Below are positions 1 to 11,371 of a stretch of DNA of 64,000 nt, in pieces. A program made the position numbers and the translations under genes. Every line of letters starts with the position of its first letter. The stretch's first letter is position 1. Source of the DNA: Larix kaempferi (lineage: Eukaryota; Streptophyta; Pinopsida; Pinales; Pinaceae); the NCBI GenBank assembly GCA_027924585.1, contig BSBM01001719.1, positions 9,544,001 through 9,608,000 of the forward strand, written 5' to 3'. Under the pieces are notes generated by a model that saw only the letters and a list, made by a program, of their open reading frames with translations, had not been told where the DNA came from and made no database searches.

Positions 1-1
1 A

Positions 2-382
2 AGTGACACACAGTGGTCAGATAGATATCTGTTCAATGACATTCATGATATTTTCTGGGCATCATTTCCCAACGAGCTGCATTTGTGGATCTCGCGGCTC
101 GCAGAGAAGAAAACTTGTTTTCAAGGAGGAATTCCTACAGAGTGGACTCCTGAGCTCACGGCGCAGTTCAAAGCAATAGACTTCCCATTGGCATGCGTAG
201 TTAATTTTTGGGTCGATCATATGCTAGAAGGATTCATAACAAAATTTGTTGTAGACACACTCAAATCCTACAGCCATGTAGAAGCATACTTTTTCAAAGG
301 ATTTCAAGGTAAGTTCCTGAACATTCTCAGTCTCTACATTAAGATGTTGTTAGCTGAGAAAGGTATTTTAAGAATGAAGTAA
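2..382 (+). pseudogene. T1 gag, N-terminal part (runs off the left edge)
   Basis: The frame is open from base 2, ahead of the first ATG at 83, so the gene begins outside the window. The protein aligns by eye with the first gag segment of T2 (44224-44505): both carry FWA..F.N.LH.WIS, then KKTCFQGG.PTEWTP, and later FVVDTLKSYS. It is probably the amino-terminal part of the structural Gag precursor. After residue FKGFQG the frame meets a GTAAGT that is also present in T2, and alignment to T2 resumes in another frame at 399. That break may be an intron or an old frameshift. Confidence 0.6.
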
Positions 383-398
383 TATTCTTAAGTTTGTC

Positions 399-1925
399 AT
401 GGTAAACATTATATTTAGTGATTCAGACGAAGAAACACATAATCTTAGAAGTGGTAAGAGATATAAATTTAATAAGAATCTTGGAGGCCCTGGACTCCAT
501 ATTAATACTGAGATCCCATGTAACATTGACAATGAAGCCGCACCACCATTCACCTCTGAGAACCCACCGGCTGCAGAGACCGCACCACCTTTATCTCAGA
601 ACCCATCGGCTAAAGAGACCGCACCACCTTTATCTCAAAACCCACTTGCTACGTAGATCGCCCCACAGAATACTCAGCCTAGTACGTCTATCCTAGTAAG
701 CCAATTTGTATTCACTGCACAAAGCCCTTTACAACAGTTGCGCACTAATTTGGGTGCCCCACCACCTAGTAGCACAATGGCAAAGATTGATATGAAGCTC
801 CCGATATTCAGAGGAACTGGCCTAGAAGACCTTGACCAGCATTGGTTTCTTTGTGAAGCCGTATGGAGTGTAAGACAAATCCAGGATGATGCAGTGAAGA
901 GAGCACAGCTCATCACCACATTTAGGGATAGAGCTTTACATTGGTTCATGAAATACTCTACCACACAGCCAAGAACCCTTGCAGAAATTAAAGCTGCACT
1001 CATGGCTGAGTTTAAGAAACTTAAATTTGAATCTCAGTGTATAATTGAGTTGAAAGAAATAAAGCAGAAACCGACTGAAATGGTTTGGGAGTTTGATCAG
1101 AAGTTCAAGACCCTATTAGACCAAGTGAGCTTTTTTATAGCTCAAGAACAACACAAGGAATGGTTCATTACTGCGTTGTTGCCCCATATTATATTACCAT
1201 TGATGCAGCAGAAGGTCACATCCCAAGAAGAGGCCTTGGAGATCGCAATGAAGCTATAGGCTTCACCGATTGGTGAGACTAGTTCTGGGATGTCTTAGAT
1301 CAAAAAATAGCTGACCACCCTGACACTAGAGCTACAAAGCATGAAGAATGGCAAAGAACAAAAGTATGAACCTAGACATGAGGTCTGGTGTACAGGTTGT
1401 AAAGGAGAATGCCATGACCGAGAGCATTGCCTGTTATTCCGCAACTATCTTAAAAGTGGTGCGCCCAACCCATTGAATCAGAATGAGGCCCCATGGTGTG
1501 AAATCTGTAGAACCACAGGACACAGACCTGAAGAATGCTATCTTATACAGAAGTATGTGAAAACACCTAAAAATTTATACTGCAATTTCTGTAAATCAGT
1601 TGGACATGATGAATCCAACTGCCGCGCATATGAATTAATGAATGAGAGAAAACGGGATATGGACTCAATGAGAGGCGCTGGCTTGTACCACGTATAGGAA
1701 GATACCCAGCCAAAACAAGAGAATGCACAATATGACCAAGGAGGATACAGAGGTCGTGGTGGTGGATACCGTGGCAGAGGAAGAAATGCTGGCCCAGCGT
1801 AGGGAAGAGGCTGTAGCCAGGTCATTTGTTATAATTGTAGCCAGCCAGGTCATTTATACAGAGATTGTGTTAACCCATGCACTATGTTCAATTATTGTAA
1901 ATCATTTGACCATGTTATTAAGATT
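399..1925 (+). pseudogene. T1 gag, capsid domain and zinc-knuckle array
   Basis: One frame runs from the ATG at 399 (DSDEETHNLRSGKRYKF, conserved in T2) through a Pro/Ala-rich stretch into a retrotransposon gag domain at about 780-1256. Its landmarks are LPIFRGTGLEDLDQHWF, then RDRALHWF and a WEFDQKFKTLLDQV segment. At 1390-1640 come three CCHC knuckles: CTGCKGECHDREHC, CEICRTTGHRPEEC and CNFCKSVGHDESNC. They are followed by an RG-rich stretch (about 1750-1790), a fourth knuckle CYNCSQPGHLYRDC and a decayed fifth. The knuckles would bind element RNA during packaging. In-frame stops lie at 654-656, 1257-1259, about 1297 and 1695-1697 and inside the RG stretch. A frameshift near 1925 separates this frame from pol. 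Confidence 0.75.
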
Positions 1926-1930
1926 GCCCA

Positions 1931-2899
1931 GTGCTAGAGGTGGAAATGCAGAAAAGAAGACGGATAGATGCGCCAAACACGAACGTCCAGTGGATCACAG
2001 TAGAGAAAACACAAGCAGACCCGAGCATCAATGTGGTTACGCGCAGTGGCACTCATATAGGTCGCGATAGGGGAGCAGAAGCTTCCACATCAGGGGATGC
2101 TCACACAAAGCAGTCTCCTCTTGAGATAGTATGGATAAGAAAATCTCCGAGAAAAATACCTACTATCGACCTACAAAAGAACAAGGAAGTCTTTATCGAT
2201 GTGTGAGATAGCTTCAGAGAGCCAGCAACAGAAACACAGAGGATCTTGTTGCACAGTCAAGCACCGCATGTTTAAGACATGCCAGTGATCTATGACAAAA
2301 CAAGCATTGCGACGGATGTCAGCAAATCCGTTGCACAATTCTTGTGAAGCTGCATGAAGTTACTAAAAAGTGAAAATGGCATAGTAGAGTTGTAGAAGCT
2401 CATAAACTAGTATGAGCCACAGACCGAAACAGAGGCTTCTGATAGTGCAGTACATCACATAAGGAAGCATAAAAGAACGGGTTGAGAAATGAGACTTGCC
2501 ACGTAGATTGGAGCTTTTGAAATGGATGAAGTCATCCTTGATTTGGGCTCGGAAGTAAATGTGTTAACTAAGCAGACATGGCAGCAAATGGGTCAACCAA
2601 AGTTGTCATGGTCACCTATCTAGTTGAGAATGGCTAACCAAGAGAAAGTCATACCTTTTGGCCAGTTAGCTAACATGATAGTTGACATCGATGGAGTCCA
2701 AAGTCATATAGACTTTGAAGTTATCGAGATTGTGGATGATAGTCATCCTTTTCCTGCGCTGTTAGGAATTGACTGGGCTATGGATAACTTCGCTATTATC
2801 AACTTAAAATCAAAGAATATGATATTTGAAGGGAAGCATCTTAGGGTCATCGCACCGTTGGATCCTGCAAATGGTGACAGATACAGCGAGCCAATTTAG
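1931..2899 (+). pseudogene. T1 retroviral-type aspartic protease region
   Basis: The aspartic protease would cut the Gag-Pol precursor. The catalytic motif reads DLGSEVN at 2540-2560, preceded by a membrane-free linker and followed by GQLANMIVDIDGV and the flap-side region ALLGIDWAMDN. The T2 copy (41227-42183) has the same DLGSEVNVLTK motif. DLGS in place of DTGA/DSGA is close to the DLGA style of Athila-type elements. Stops at about 2204-2206 and again between 2300 and 2500 (several), plus one just before the ATG at 2630, make the copy non-functional. The frame matches that of RT downstream. Confidence 0.65.
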
Positions 2900-2920
2900 G
2901 AGGAATCCAAGGCTCAAGAC

Positions 2921-3937
2921 TTGGACAGACTACACCAGCTCACAGTAGACTACGAAGATTACATCAATCCTACCACAGATGGCACACTTAGTTGGAGATG
3001 TGACAGCTCCCGCGTCTCTGATTCGGAGGTAGAGCTGGAAAATTGGAAAAGTCGAATGCATGAAGTATCAGTAAGAAGGTGCGCGCAGGTTACGAAATCA
3101 CTGCGCTAGATCAGGAAGGAGGTAAGTCCTATTCCCACATATGATGGTTCTGCTAATGTTTATACTTTCATCCAAGAATACACTGTAGCTATTGCAGATG
3201 AGCACAGATTACCAGCATTGGATATGGCACTACGTGACACACCCACCAGATGGTGGAATGCGCACAAGAAGACATTGACAACTTGGGATCAATGCAGAAT
3301 TAAGATGCAGATTCGGTTTGCTAAAAAGGTTACCTTACCCTTTGAAAAGTTTAATGGACAGATAGACCCTAGTCAACAAATTCAAGTCTGCTCACAAGCA
3401 TGCGCAGAAAGGCCACACACAGAATGGGTGTAACTCTTTGTACATACGCTGGATGATGACATTCCAAAGAAATAGTACCTAGACCTAGAGTTGCGTAGAG
3501 AAACCGTTGATTGGGAAATGTTGACTGCCAACTTCTAGAAGGACTTCAGTTTCGAGGATGAGAATCCGCTGATCCATGAGGAATTGAAAATAATTAAGGA
3601 ACGCATATTTAGGGAAGACTGTCCTCATAGAAATATGACATTGGAGGAATTTTTCGGGGCAGATCATGTTCCCGCGCACCTACACTCGGAATGGAAGGAA
3701 CATGAAGAACACCTTATCGAGTGTTACAACCTAGCTGAAGATATTGATGATAGAAACGAAGATGACGATGACGATCCGCGCAATATAAACATACCAGAGT
3801 TAGAGGGTGCACATGACGTAGAAGGACCTCCGTTGGAAATCCCAGATATGTGTGGACCAGTAAAAACACAGAAGGTGAATATTGGCACAAAAGAAGAACC
3901 GAAGTTTGCATCAATTGGCGACTATTGGGACGATTAG
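2921..3937 (+). pseudogene. T1 protease-RT linker region
   Basis: This lies in the same frame as protease and RT and was probably one polypeptide with them. It shows the segment RDTPTRWW.AHKKTLT.WDQCRI.M, which resembles a gag-like capsid fold placed between protease and RT, then an acidic tract (EDDDDDPRNI at about 3757-3786) and EGPPLEIPDM.GPVKT. The T2 copy (40510-41226) has all of these, so the region is a real family feature. Stops at 3107-3109, 3431-3433, about 3473 and 3535 interrupt it; several are TAG where T2 has Trp or Gln. I cannot assign a catalytic role. Confidence 0.6.
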
Positions 3938-3979
3938 ACTGTTGCAGAGATCGCAAACACCTTACGTGAGTATCAAAAG

Positions 3980-4816
3980 TTGTTTCCAACAAAATTCACA
4001 GAAATGAAAGGAATCCTGGGAGACCTAGGAGTCATGAAAATACCTTTGAAGCTAGGTGCAAAAACTGTAAAGCAGAGACCATACAGACTAAAACCGTGCT
4101 ACAAAGAAAGAGTATGTGCAGAGCTGGATAAGATGCTTGAAGAAGGAATTATTGAACCTGTTGAGGAATCCGAATGGATTAGTCCCATGGTTGTCCAAGA
4201 TAAGAAAGCGAAGAGTGAGATCAGTATTTGTGTTGATCTCAGAAAATTGAATGATGCTTCCATGCATGACCCATTCCCTACTCCTTTCGCAGATGAAGTG
4301 CTTGATAATGTTGGAGGGAATGAGGCCTATTCTTTTACTGATGGTTTTTTCGGGTATCATCAGATCAGGATTGATCCTGTAGATAGGCATAAGATGACTT
4401 TTGCTACAGAATGGGGGTCGTTCCAGTACATCGTAATGCCTTTTGGCTTGAATAACACACCTGCCATATTCTCCAGAGTGGTCGTCGCAGCATTCAAAGA
4501 ATTTATGCATAAGTTTTTGGAAGCCTACTTTGATGATTGGACTGTCTTTGGCCTATTGAAGAACCATTGTGCGAACCTCAGAATGATGATTGAGAAGTGT
4601 CGACAACATCAGATCTCTTTGAATCTGAAAAAGTGTATTTTTTCTGTCCCTTATGGAATCCTACTTGGGCACATTGTTTGTAAGCAAGGATTGATGGTGG
4701 ATCCTGTGAAGATCGCAATTATTGTGAACTTGCCAACACCAAATTCAGTCAAGATGTTGCATTCTACCTTAGGCCATACTGGATACTACAAGAAATTCAT
4801 AAAGGGTTATGCGTAG
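3980..4816 (+). pseudogene. T1 reverse transcriptase
   Basis: The RT domain would copy element RNA into DNA in cytoplasmic particles. Recognisable blocks are KQRPYRL with the KMLEEGIIEPVEESEW entry, ICVDLRKLN, FFGYHQIRID, MPFGLNNTPAIFSRV, the active-site box AYFDDW at about 4528-4545 (YFDD variant of YxDD), LGHIVCKQGLMVDP and the thumb/connection LGHTGYYKKFIKGYA. All blocks are present, so the domain is complete apart from scattered changes. It ends at TAG 4814-4816. T2 has a TAG at exactly the same point, so this stop is shared between copies. Confidence 0.85.
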
Positions 4817-4828
4817 ATAACCGCAGCA

Positions 4829-5980
4829 ATGGAAAAGATGCTAAACAAAGATGCACCATTCGTCTGGAACGCAGAATGTGAACAAGGGTTTGATACATTA
4901 AAAGAAAATATGGTGACCGCGCCAATTCTAGTCTTCCCAGATTGGTCTAAGCCATTTCATGTCCATGTTGACGCATCATGCATTGCCTTGGGAATCGTAT
5001 TAGCTCAGCCAGGGGAAGGAGGTATTGACCATCCCATTGCATTTTCAAGCAGGAAGCTCTCAACAACAAACAAGAACTATACCATTACTGAGAGGGAAGG
5101 CCTTGCAATGGTATATGCCCTACAGAAATTCAGGCATTACTTGCTTGGTGCACACTTCCTGATGTTCACTGACCATTCTACATTGAAATACCTGGTCAAT
5201 AAGCCAGTGTTAGGGGGGCGCATATGCAGATGGTTGTTGTTGTTCCAAGAGTATGATTTTGAGATTTTTGTTAAGCCAAGTAGACTGAACTTGGGACCTG
5301 ATCATCTATCAAGGATTGAGTTAGGAGAAGAGCCAATGAACATTCAAGACAGTCTTCCTGATGCGCAGTTATTTCGTATACAGGTTGCCGATGAATATTA
5401 TAAGGATATCATTGATTTTTTAACAATAGGGATGGCACTGCAGGAATTAACTGTCCAACAGAAGAAGCAGCTAGTGGTGTGTGCCGCAGACTTCACTATA
5501 ATTGCAGGTCAGTTATACAAACTCGGACAAGATGAAGTCCTGTGCAGATGCATACTAGATCATGAGAAAGAATTTATTCCAGCAGACGCACATTCAGGGA
5601 TTGCAGGAGGTCACTATGCGGGAAGGGCCACTGCGCAGAAAATATTGCGTGCATGGATATGGTGGCCCACTATCCACAAAGATTCCAAAGACTACTGCAG
5701 GAACTGTGATGTCTGTCAAAGGATAGGGAGACCTTCATGAAGAGAAGAGATGCCATTAAATTCATAGTTGACCTTGCACGCATTTGAAAAATGGGCAATT
5801 GATTTTGTGGGTCCTATAAACCCACCAGGGAAGAGAACTGGTGCGAGGTATATTATTACGGCTACTGATTACCTCACCAGATGGGCATAAGAAAAACTAG
5901 TAAAGGACTGCAGCGCTAGTACTGCTGCGCAGTTCATTTTTGAAGAAATATTGTCAAGATTTGGTCGTTCGAAGATTCTT
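4829..5980 (+). pseudogene. T1 RNase H, integrase zinc domain and truncated integrase core
   Basis: RNase H (about 4940-5310) shows HVHVDAS, IAFSSRKLS, TEREGLAMVYALQKFRHYLLG and FTDHSTLKYL, the residues expected to remove the RNA template. A spacer is followed by the integrase HHCC domain: HSGIAGGHY...CRNCDVCQR at about 5590-5720. After TGA at 5738-5740 the same frame continues into the integrase core with WAIDFVGP (first catalytic Asp) and ATDYLTRWA, then ends at 5980 before the second Asp and Glu. The missing part is present in T2 at 33889-34785, so the break is a truncation. Confidence 0.8.
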
Positions 5981-6168
5981 CAATAATCAACACTTAACAA
6001 AATGAAGAGTAACCCTTCCCTTACAAAATGATGCTTATTTATAGATTATTCCCAGAGGCATATCTTTACAATTCGCAAGCCAAAACCCTAAGGTTTACAA
6101 AACCGGTGTGGCTAACTGCCAGCCTGACTGTTGCCGTAGATAGCTTATTCCTCCTGATTCAGGCCATC
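5981..6168 (-). repeat. T2 3' LTR remnant, piece 1
   Basis: It matches 45625-45808 of the T2 5' LTR, including the LTR TATA motif (TATTTATA on the plus strand at 6036-6043). It begins at the junction with T1 and ends in CCATC, the left target copy of T3. The LTR part equivalent to 44694-45618 is missing. The small ORF at 6028-6213 is not a gene. Confidence 0.8.
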
Positions 6169-7823
6169 TGTAGCGTTCCCTTCTCTCATTCCAATGCAAG
6201 GAAGGAAACATGACTGACTTACCGAGCTTATTGACACTCTCAGCCCCATACATTACTCATTAATTCATAACAATTAAAATCTTCTTGTGTGCAAACTCAT
6301 ACTTCAAATAAATACAGCGAAAATAAACATACTAGCAAGCACACAAACAATAATGCATCCTCATATCTAACAAAGGCATAAGATGATTCAACACCCAGGG
6401 ATTTCAATTCCATTCCTAGGCTATGCACAGACTTCATGTCGATTTTATTAAGACAATCATTTCATTTCATTAACATGGGAAATTAACATTCAGAATTAAC
6501 ACGCTGAAAAACACATGATGCATTTAATGTAAATCACAGAGAACACTTATCTTGAAGATGAAGCTGTCCAAACAACTGGCTATGTGAGAGAAACGTTCCA
6601 CCCAACCATAGATCTCTGTCCAGCTTGTATTCTTTCAACTGAGAGATCACCCCCTAGCTGGGTTGTGTATCCATTAAGGAGGAACTAGCTGGGATCACTC
6701 ACAGTTATGATTTCACTCAACAACTATGCTAAACCAACACACAGATGAGTTTATCAAGCATATGAAAGACAAAGGAGGGAAATGCTAATCCAGTGAGCTC
6801 AACCACAGAGCTACAGGCATCTCAAATAAATTCAACAATCAAGACACCCACATTACCTACCACACCCAACACAAGGAAGGTCCCCTTCTCTGTTGCACAG
6901 TCCCTCAGGCATCCCTTCCCTCCAGTGCTCTTTAGGGTGATAATATAAAGGTCTAGCTGCTAATCCTTGAGATTATAGCCTTCACTGGATTTATCAAGCA
7001 AACTCAACCTTTGCTCAGTCATCCACAATTGGATTTCTCACAATTCTATTCATCAAATAACTCAATCCAGTCACTGGTTTTCTGGGCTATAAAAACTGGG
7101 TTTTTCAATGGATTTTGAGGTATCCAATCCTCTCAAATTCGCCCCAAGGTTCATATTTATGGATCCTCCATTGGATTTTACTGTTAAATACCAAATCTAG
7201 GCATTTTTTGCTCTTCAAAACGTGGGTTCTTGCAAAGTTGCGATTTCTGGTTTTTCTCACTGCTGGCAATTCATTTTTGGATGAAAACTGATGCTGGTAA
7301 CCTCCACAATGGAATGGGAATGAGGAAGAAGCAACTCCCATGAGGTAGAGTGACTTGTGGTACAAGAAAACAGAGCCCATACCTGCAAATACGAATTTCT
7401 GGGCTGCCCATGCTCCATTGAAGCCATGGACTGAAATCTTCAACTACTTCCTTACAACAGAAATAAATGTCATCAAGGAAAGTCAAATGTGTTCTCACAA
7501 TGACATTTGGTAGCATATGTTTCATCTCCACAGCCCCCTCATCACTCCCTAGTGGATACACATGGCCCCTTCTCATTGGTTGCTTCTATAGCCAGTTTTG
7601 GTATTTTATTGAAATATTAACATTTACATCAATTTACAATATTCTGTGCCTTAATAGCACATGGGTATCAAAATATCAAATACTTGCTTGTTTTAAATAA
7701 AATCCGAACATACACTAGCGAGGCCTTGGCCTTGAGCTCCATGCTAGGGAAACATGCAGCGCATGTATACAATATTTACATTAGAAGCCAATATTTCCTA
7801 AGGGTCAAAAATTGGGTATTACA
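6169..7823 (-). repeat. T3 3' LTR
   Basis: It starts TGTAGCG and ends TATTACA on the plus strand and is repeated at 13827-15480. The short ORFs inside (for example 7105-7443, 7271-7576 and 7467-7700) have counterparts in the other LTR only because the LTRs are duplicates; they are not genes. Confidence 0.9.
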
Positions 7824-9222
7824 TTCCCCTCCCCCTTAGAATAACACTGTCCTCGGTGTCCTCAAAACTGAACAAAAATGGGAATGCCTCTCTCATGGCA
7901 TCCTCCAGCTCCCATGTAGCCTCATCAAAACTAAGGTGCTCCCATTGGACCTTTACCTGCCCGATGGCTCTGTTTTGGAGCAAAGTGACCTTCTTGTCGA
8001 GGATGCGCATAGGCTCTACTTGGAACTCTCCCTCGAGTTCCACCTGTATCACATTCCAATCAATCACATGATTAGGATCATGTATATACTTCTTAAGCAA
8101 AGATACATGGAAAACATTATGAGCTCTTATGTTAGCAGGCAATGCAATTCTATATGCAACTGGCCCTATCCTATCAAGGACTTCAAATGGTCCACAATAT
8201 CTTGGTGACAACTTGGCATAACTCCCCAACTTGAGAGAACTCTTCCTCGGTTTCACTCTCAAATAAACATGATCCCCAATCTGAAATTCCTTATGCACTC
8301 TTTTCAAATCTGCATAACGTTTTTGCCTGTCCTGAGTTGCCTTTAAATTTTGCCTAATCTTAGCAACTTCCTGTTCCATTTCCTTGATCATCTCTGGTCC
8401 AAGTACTACCCTGTTCACTGGACTATCCCAATTCACTGGATTCCTACATCCCTTGCCATACAATGCTTCAAATGGACTCATTCCCAAGGATGCATGATGT
8501 CCATTATTGTACGCAAATTCTACCAAGTGTAGAAAATCTTCCCACTTGGATGGTTTATCCATCACATACATTCTCAGTATGTCTTCAAGAACCTGATTCA
8601 CCCTCTCAGTTTGGCCCTCTGTTTGAGGATGATATGTTGTACTGAAATTCAATTTAGTTCTCAATTCCTAAAATAATCCCTTCCAGAAATTGGAAGTGAA
8701 CTTTGTATCATGATCATAAATTATTGCCTTAGGCAATCCATGCAACTTGAATATCTCTCTCATGAATATATTTCCAATGTCACTAGCCTTGTGAGTGGAC
8801 TTGACTGGAATGAAGTGAGCTACCTTTGATAGCTTGTCCACCACAACCATGATTGAATCATGCTTCTTCACTGTCATGGGCAGACCTGTTATAAAATCCA
8901 TAGAGATCACTTCCCACTTCCATTTCGGAATGGGTAAGGGATGCAACAATCCTGCTGGATGTTGGTGCTCTGCCTTGACCTGCTGGCACTTCTGACACCT
9001 AGAAATATACTTAGCTATGCCCCTCTTCATACCATGCCAAAAGTATTGCTTTCTTGCTACTGTTATAGTCTTCTGATATCCTGGATGCCTAGAGTATGGC
9101 ATTTGATGAATTTCATCCATCACTAGCTTCTTCAAATCTGCACTATTTGGAATGTACAATCTATCCTTGTATATGAGGATATTGTCTTCACCAAGCCGAT
9201 ATCTTGCACACTTTTCATCCAC
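7819..9222 (-). pseudogene. T3 integrase with C-terminal chromodomain
   Basis: This integrase would insert the DNA copy; the chromodomain would steer it to marked chromatin. In order it shows the zinc domain (HPGYQKT...CQKCQQVK), the core with MDFITGLP (Asp), IIYDHDTKF (Asp) and YHPQTEGQTERVNQ (Glu), the GPF...RIG..AYRI.LP module, and a chromodomain VKVQWEHLSFDEATWE near the end. The catalytic triad is complete. One in-frame stop near 8665-8670 splits it in two. The reading frame ends at 7819, about 5 bases inside the LTR, so the stop codon is provided by the LTR. It is in frame with RNase H upstream. Confidence 0.85.
7824..7837 (-). other. T3 polypurine tract
   Basis: Read on the minus strand this is CTAAGGGGGAGGGGAA directly before the 3' LTR (TGTAATACCC). 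This is where plus-strand DNA synthesis of the element would start. Confidence 0.8.
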
Positions 9223-9255
9223 ATTACCCTGCTACAACTTCTCTTTAATTTTAAG

Positions 9256-9795
9256 TCAATTTTCATCACTGTTTTGGGCTTCAAGAACTCTTGTCTTCAA
9301 ATCTGATTTGCACATGCTTACTGCTGCAACATGAAATTTTCTGCTAAGGGCATCTGCAACCTTATTATCCTTCCCTTTTACATGCTTAATTTCAAAATGA
9401 AACTCACAAAGGAATTCCATCCACCTAGATTTCCTGGCATTCAAGTTTGGCTGGTCAAACAAGTACTTCAAGCTCATGTGATCTGTTCTAAGCTCGAATC
9501 TTCTTCCCATCAAATAATGTCTCCACATCTTAAGAGCATGTACTATGGCTGCTAATTCTAAATCATGTGTGGCATAATTCTTTTTATGTTCTTTTAACTT
9601 CCTTGACTTGTAGCAAATCACAACGCCTTCTTACATGAGCACTCCACCTAGCCCCTCAATGCAAGCATCTGTGCACACCACGAAATCCTTCTTTGGATCT
9701 TCTATCTTTAAAACAGGAGCGCTGGTAAGTAGCTCCTTTAACTGCTGAAAGCTTTTCTCACACTTTTTATACCATACAAACTTGATATTTTTCCT
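9256..9795 (-). pseudogene. T3 RNase H
   Basis: RNase H of the Pol polyprotein shows a degenerate V.CTDACIEGLGGVLM start, then SRKLKEHKKNYATHDLELAA, IVHALKMWRHYLMG, RTDHMSLKYLF and VADALSRKF. Stops lie near 9634 (after GGVLM) and at 9256. The frame is shared with RT to the right and integrase to the left. Confidence 0.75.
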
Positions 9796-10394
9796 CTACA
9801 ATGAAGTAATTGGGTGAGCTATATTGGAGAATCCCTCAATGAACCTTCTGTAGTAACCAGCAAGACCCATGAAAGATCTAACATCTAAAACATTCTTTGG
9901 AGTAGACCAATCCATGATGGAATTAATCTTCTCCGGATCCATTGCAATTCCTTCTTCAAAAATGACATGACCCAAATATTGAATCCTCTTTTGGTAAAAC
10001 TCACACTTGCTTAACTTGGCATACAATTGATGTTCTCTAAAGACTTTTAACACCATCCTTAGATGTTCCTCATGTTCTTCTTCATTCCTTGAATAGACAA
10101 GAATGTCATCCAAAAACACAATCACAAACTTATCCAAATATTTGATGAATACACTATTCATGAGACACATGAATGTAGCAGGTGCATTGGTAAGACCAAA
10201 TGGCACCACGGTGAACTCGTAATGACCATATATAGTCTGAAAGTCGTCTTGTGAATGTCTTCTTCTTTAGTTCTCACTTGATGGTAGCCGGACCTCGGGT
10301 CAATCTTTGAAAACACTTTAGCTTCCTTCATTTGATCAAACAAGTCATCAATTCTTGGCAATGGATACTTGTTCTTGACTGTCACTTTATTGAA
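9796..10394 (-). pseudogene. T3 reverse transcriptase, central and C-terminal blocks
   Basis: RT blocks are [46 protein letters not shown], the catalytic box [10 protein letters not shown] and YLGHVI...AMDPEKI, then [17 protein letters not shown] frameshift lies between 10158 and 10209, just before the VPFGLTNAP block, so RT spans two frames. The active-site aspartates are still encoded. Confidence 0.8.
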
Positions 10395-11315
10395 CTACCT
10401 GTAATCAATACACAGACTTAAAGTCCCATCTTTCTTCTTGAAAAATAACATCGGTGCTCCCCAAGGAGACACACTAGGCCTGATATACCTTTTGTCCATT
10501 AATTCTTGCAGCTGCATCTTCAATTCTACCAACTCCGGTGTACTCATTCTATAAGGAGCTTTGGAATTCGGTGCTGCCCTTGAAACAAGATCGATGGTAA
10601 AATCAATATCTCTCTTTGGTGGTAGTCCCGGCACTTCATACGGAAATACATCTTGGAATTCTTGCAACAATGGGAATTCTTCAATCCTTGGACCGTTGTC
10701 CTCAGATGAATCTGACATATGAATTGCATATAATTGACAACCCTTCTTATACAACTTTTTCGACTGTAGGGCTGAAATATGTCTTACCGAAACTTGCTTG
10801 GGAATTCCTCTTACCAATATTGGCCTTCCCTCTTCATCAATGCACTCAAATGATTTCTCATAACAATCCAATTTGGCTCTATGCTTTTCCAACCAATCCA
10901 TGCCGATCAAGGCATTATACGATCCTAAAGGTAGAACATTTAAATCTGCATGTGTGTGGAGTCCATTCAATTCTATGGGGCACTCCACCACTACTTCACT
11001 AACCTTTCTCTTGGTCCCTGTGGCTAGTTGAACTAGCCAAGATTTATTATGCTTCACTTTTCTAAGAGAACAACCTTCAACCACTTTTGGAGAAACATAA
11101 CTATGAGTAGATCTTGGATCAATCAAAACAGAAATAGATTGCTTAGCAACCTTACCTTCAACCTCCACCACTGATGATTGATGGTCTGCTTGATGATTAT
11201 CCAATGCTGCATAAATTTGAGGTGTTTCCCTTGCCATGTCCTCCACTGTAGTTGCTCCCTTTAAGTTGTGCAACCTTCGGGGATTATCCTTCCAATGTGG
11301 ACAGTCCTTCAACAT
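10395..11315 (-). pseudogene. T3 zinc knuckle end, aspartic protease and RT start
   Basis: The protease active site is [14 protein letters not shown] (the usual DSGSTHSF is altered to DPRSTHSY, so the key DSG motif is lost). The [15 protein letters not shown] block follows, then the Pol linker and first RT blocks: [28 protein letters not shown] and a KKKDGT..LCIDYR end. It stops at 10395; the next RT block continues in the same frame. The upstream part carries the end of a CCHC knuckle (CWGC.ENH.LKDC), in the frame crossing 11340. Confidence 0.75.
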
Positions 11316-11371
11316 GTGGTTTTCTCCACATCCCCAACACTGAAGTGGTCCCTTTGATGCTTTTTCTGCTG

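Larger units (their letters stand above)
1..5980 (+). mobile_element. T1: OTA-type (Athila/Tat-like) Ty3/Gypsy internal region, truncated at both ends
   Basis: This is the coding interior of an LTR retrotransposon. In order it holds gag, a zinc-knuckle array, aspartic protease, a long acidic linker, RT, RNase H, the integrase zinc domain and the start of the integrase core. The left LTR lies outside the window. The right side stops inside integrase at about 5975-5985, where it joins an LTR fragment lying in the opposite sense. From about 1931 to 5980 every domain lies in one frame, broken only by stop codons. The same domains in the same order occur on the minus strand of T2 (29195-44646), clearly the same family. 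OTA assignment rests on the RT and protease style (DLGSEVN, LGHIVCKQG, VDP.KIA) and on T2's primer site; the exact lineage is inferred. Confidence 0.85.

Noticed and set aside
7271-7576. Minus-strand frame repeated in part at 15042-15233
   Set aside because: It lies in the two T3 LTRs; the similarity is LTR duplication, not a gene family.
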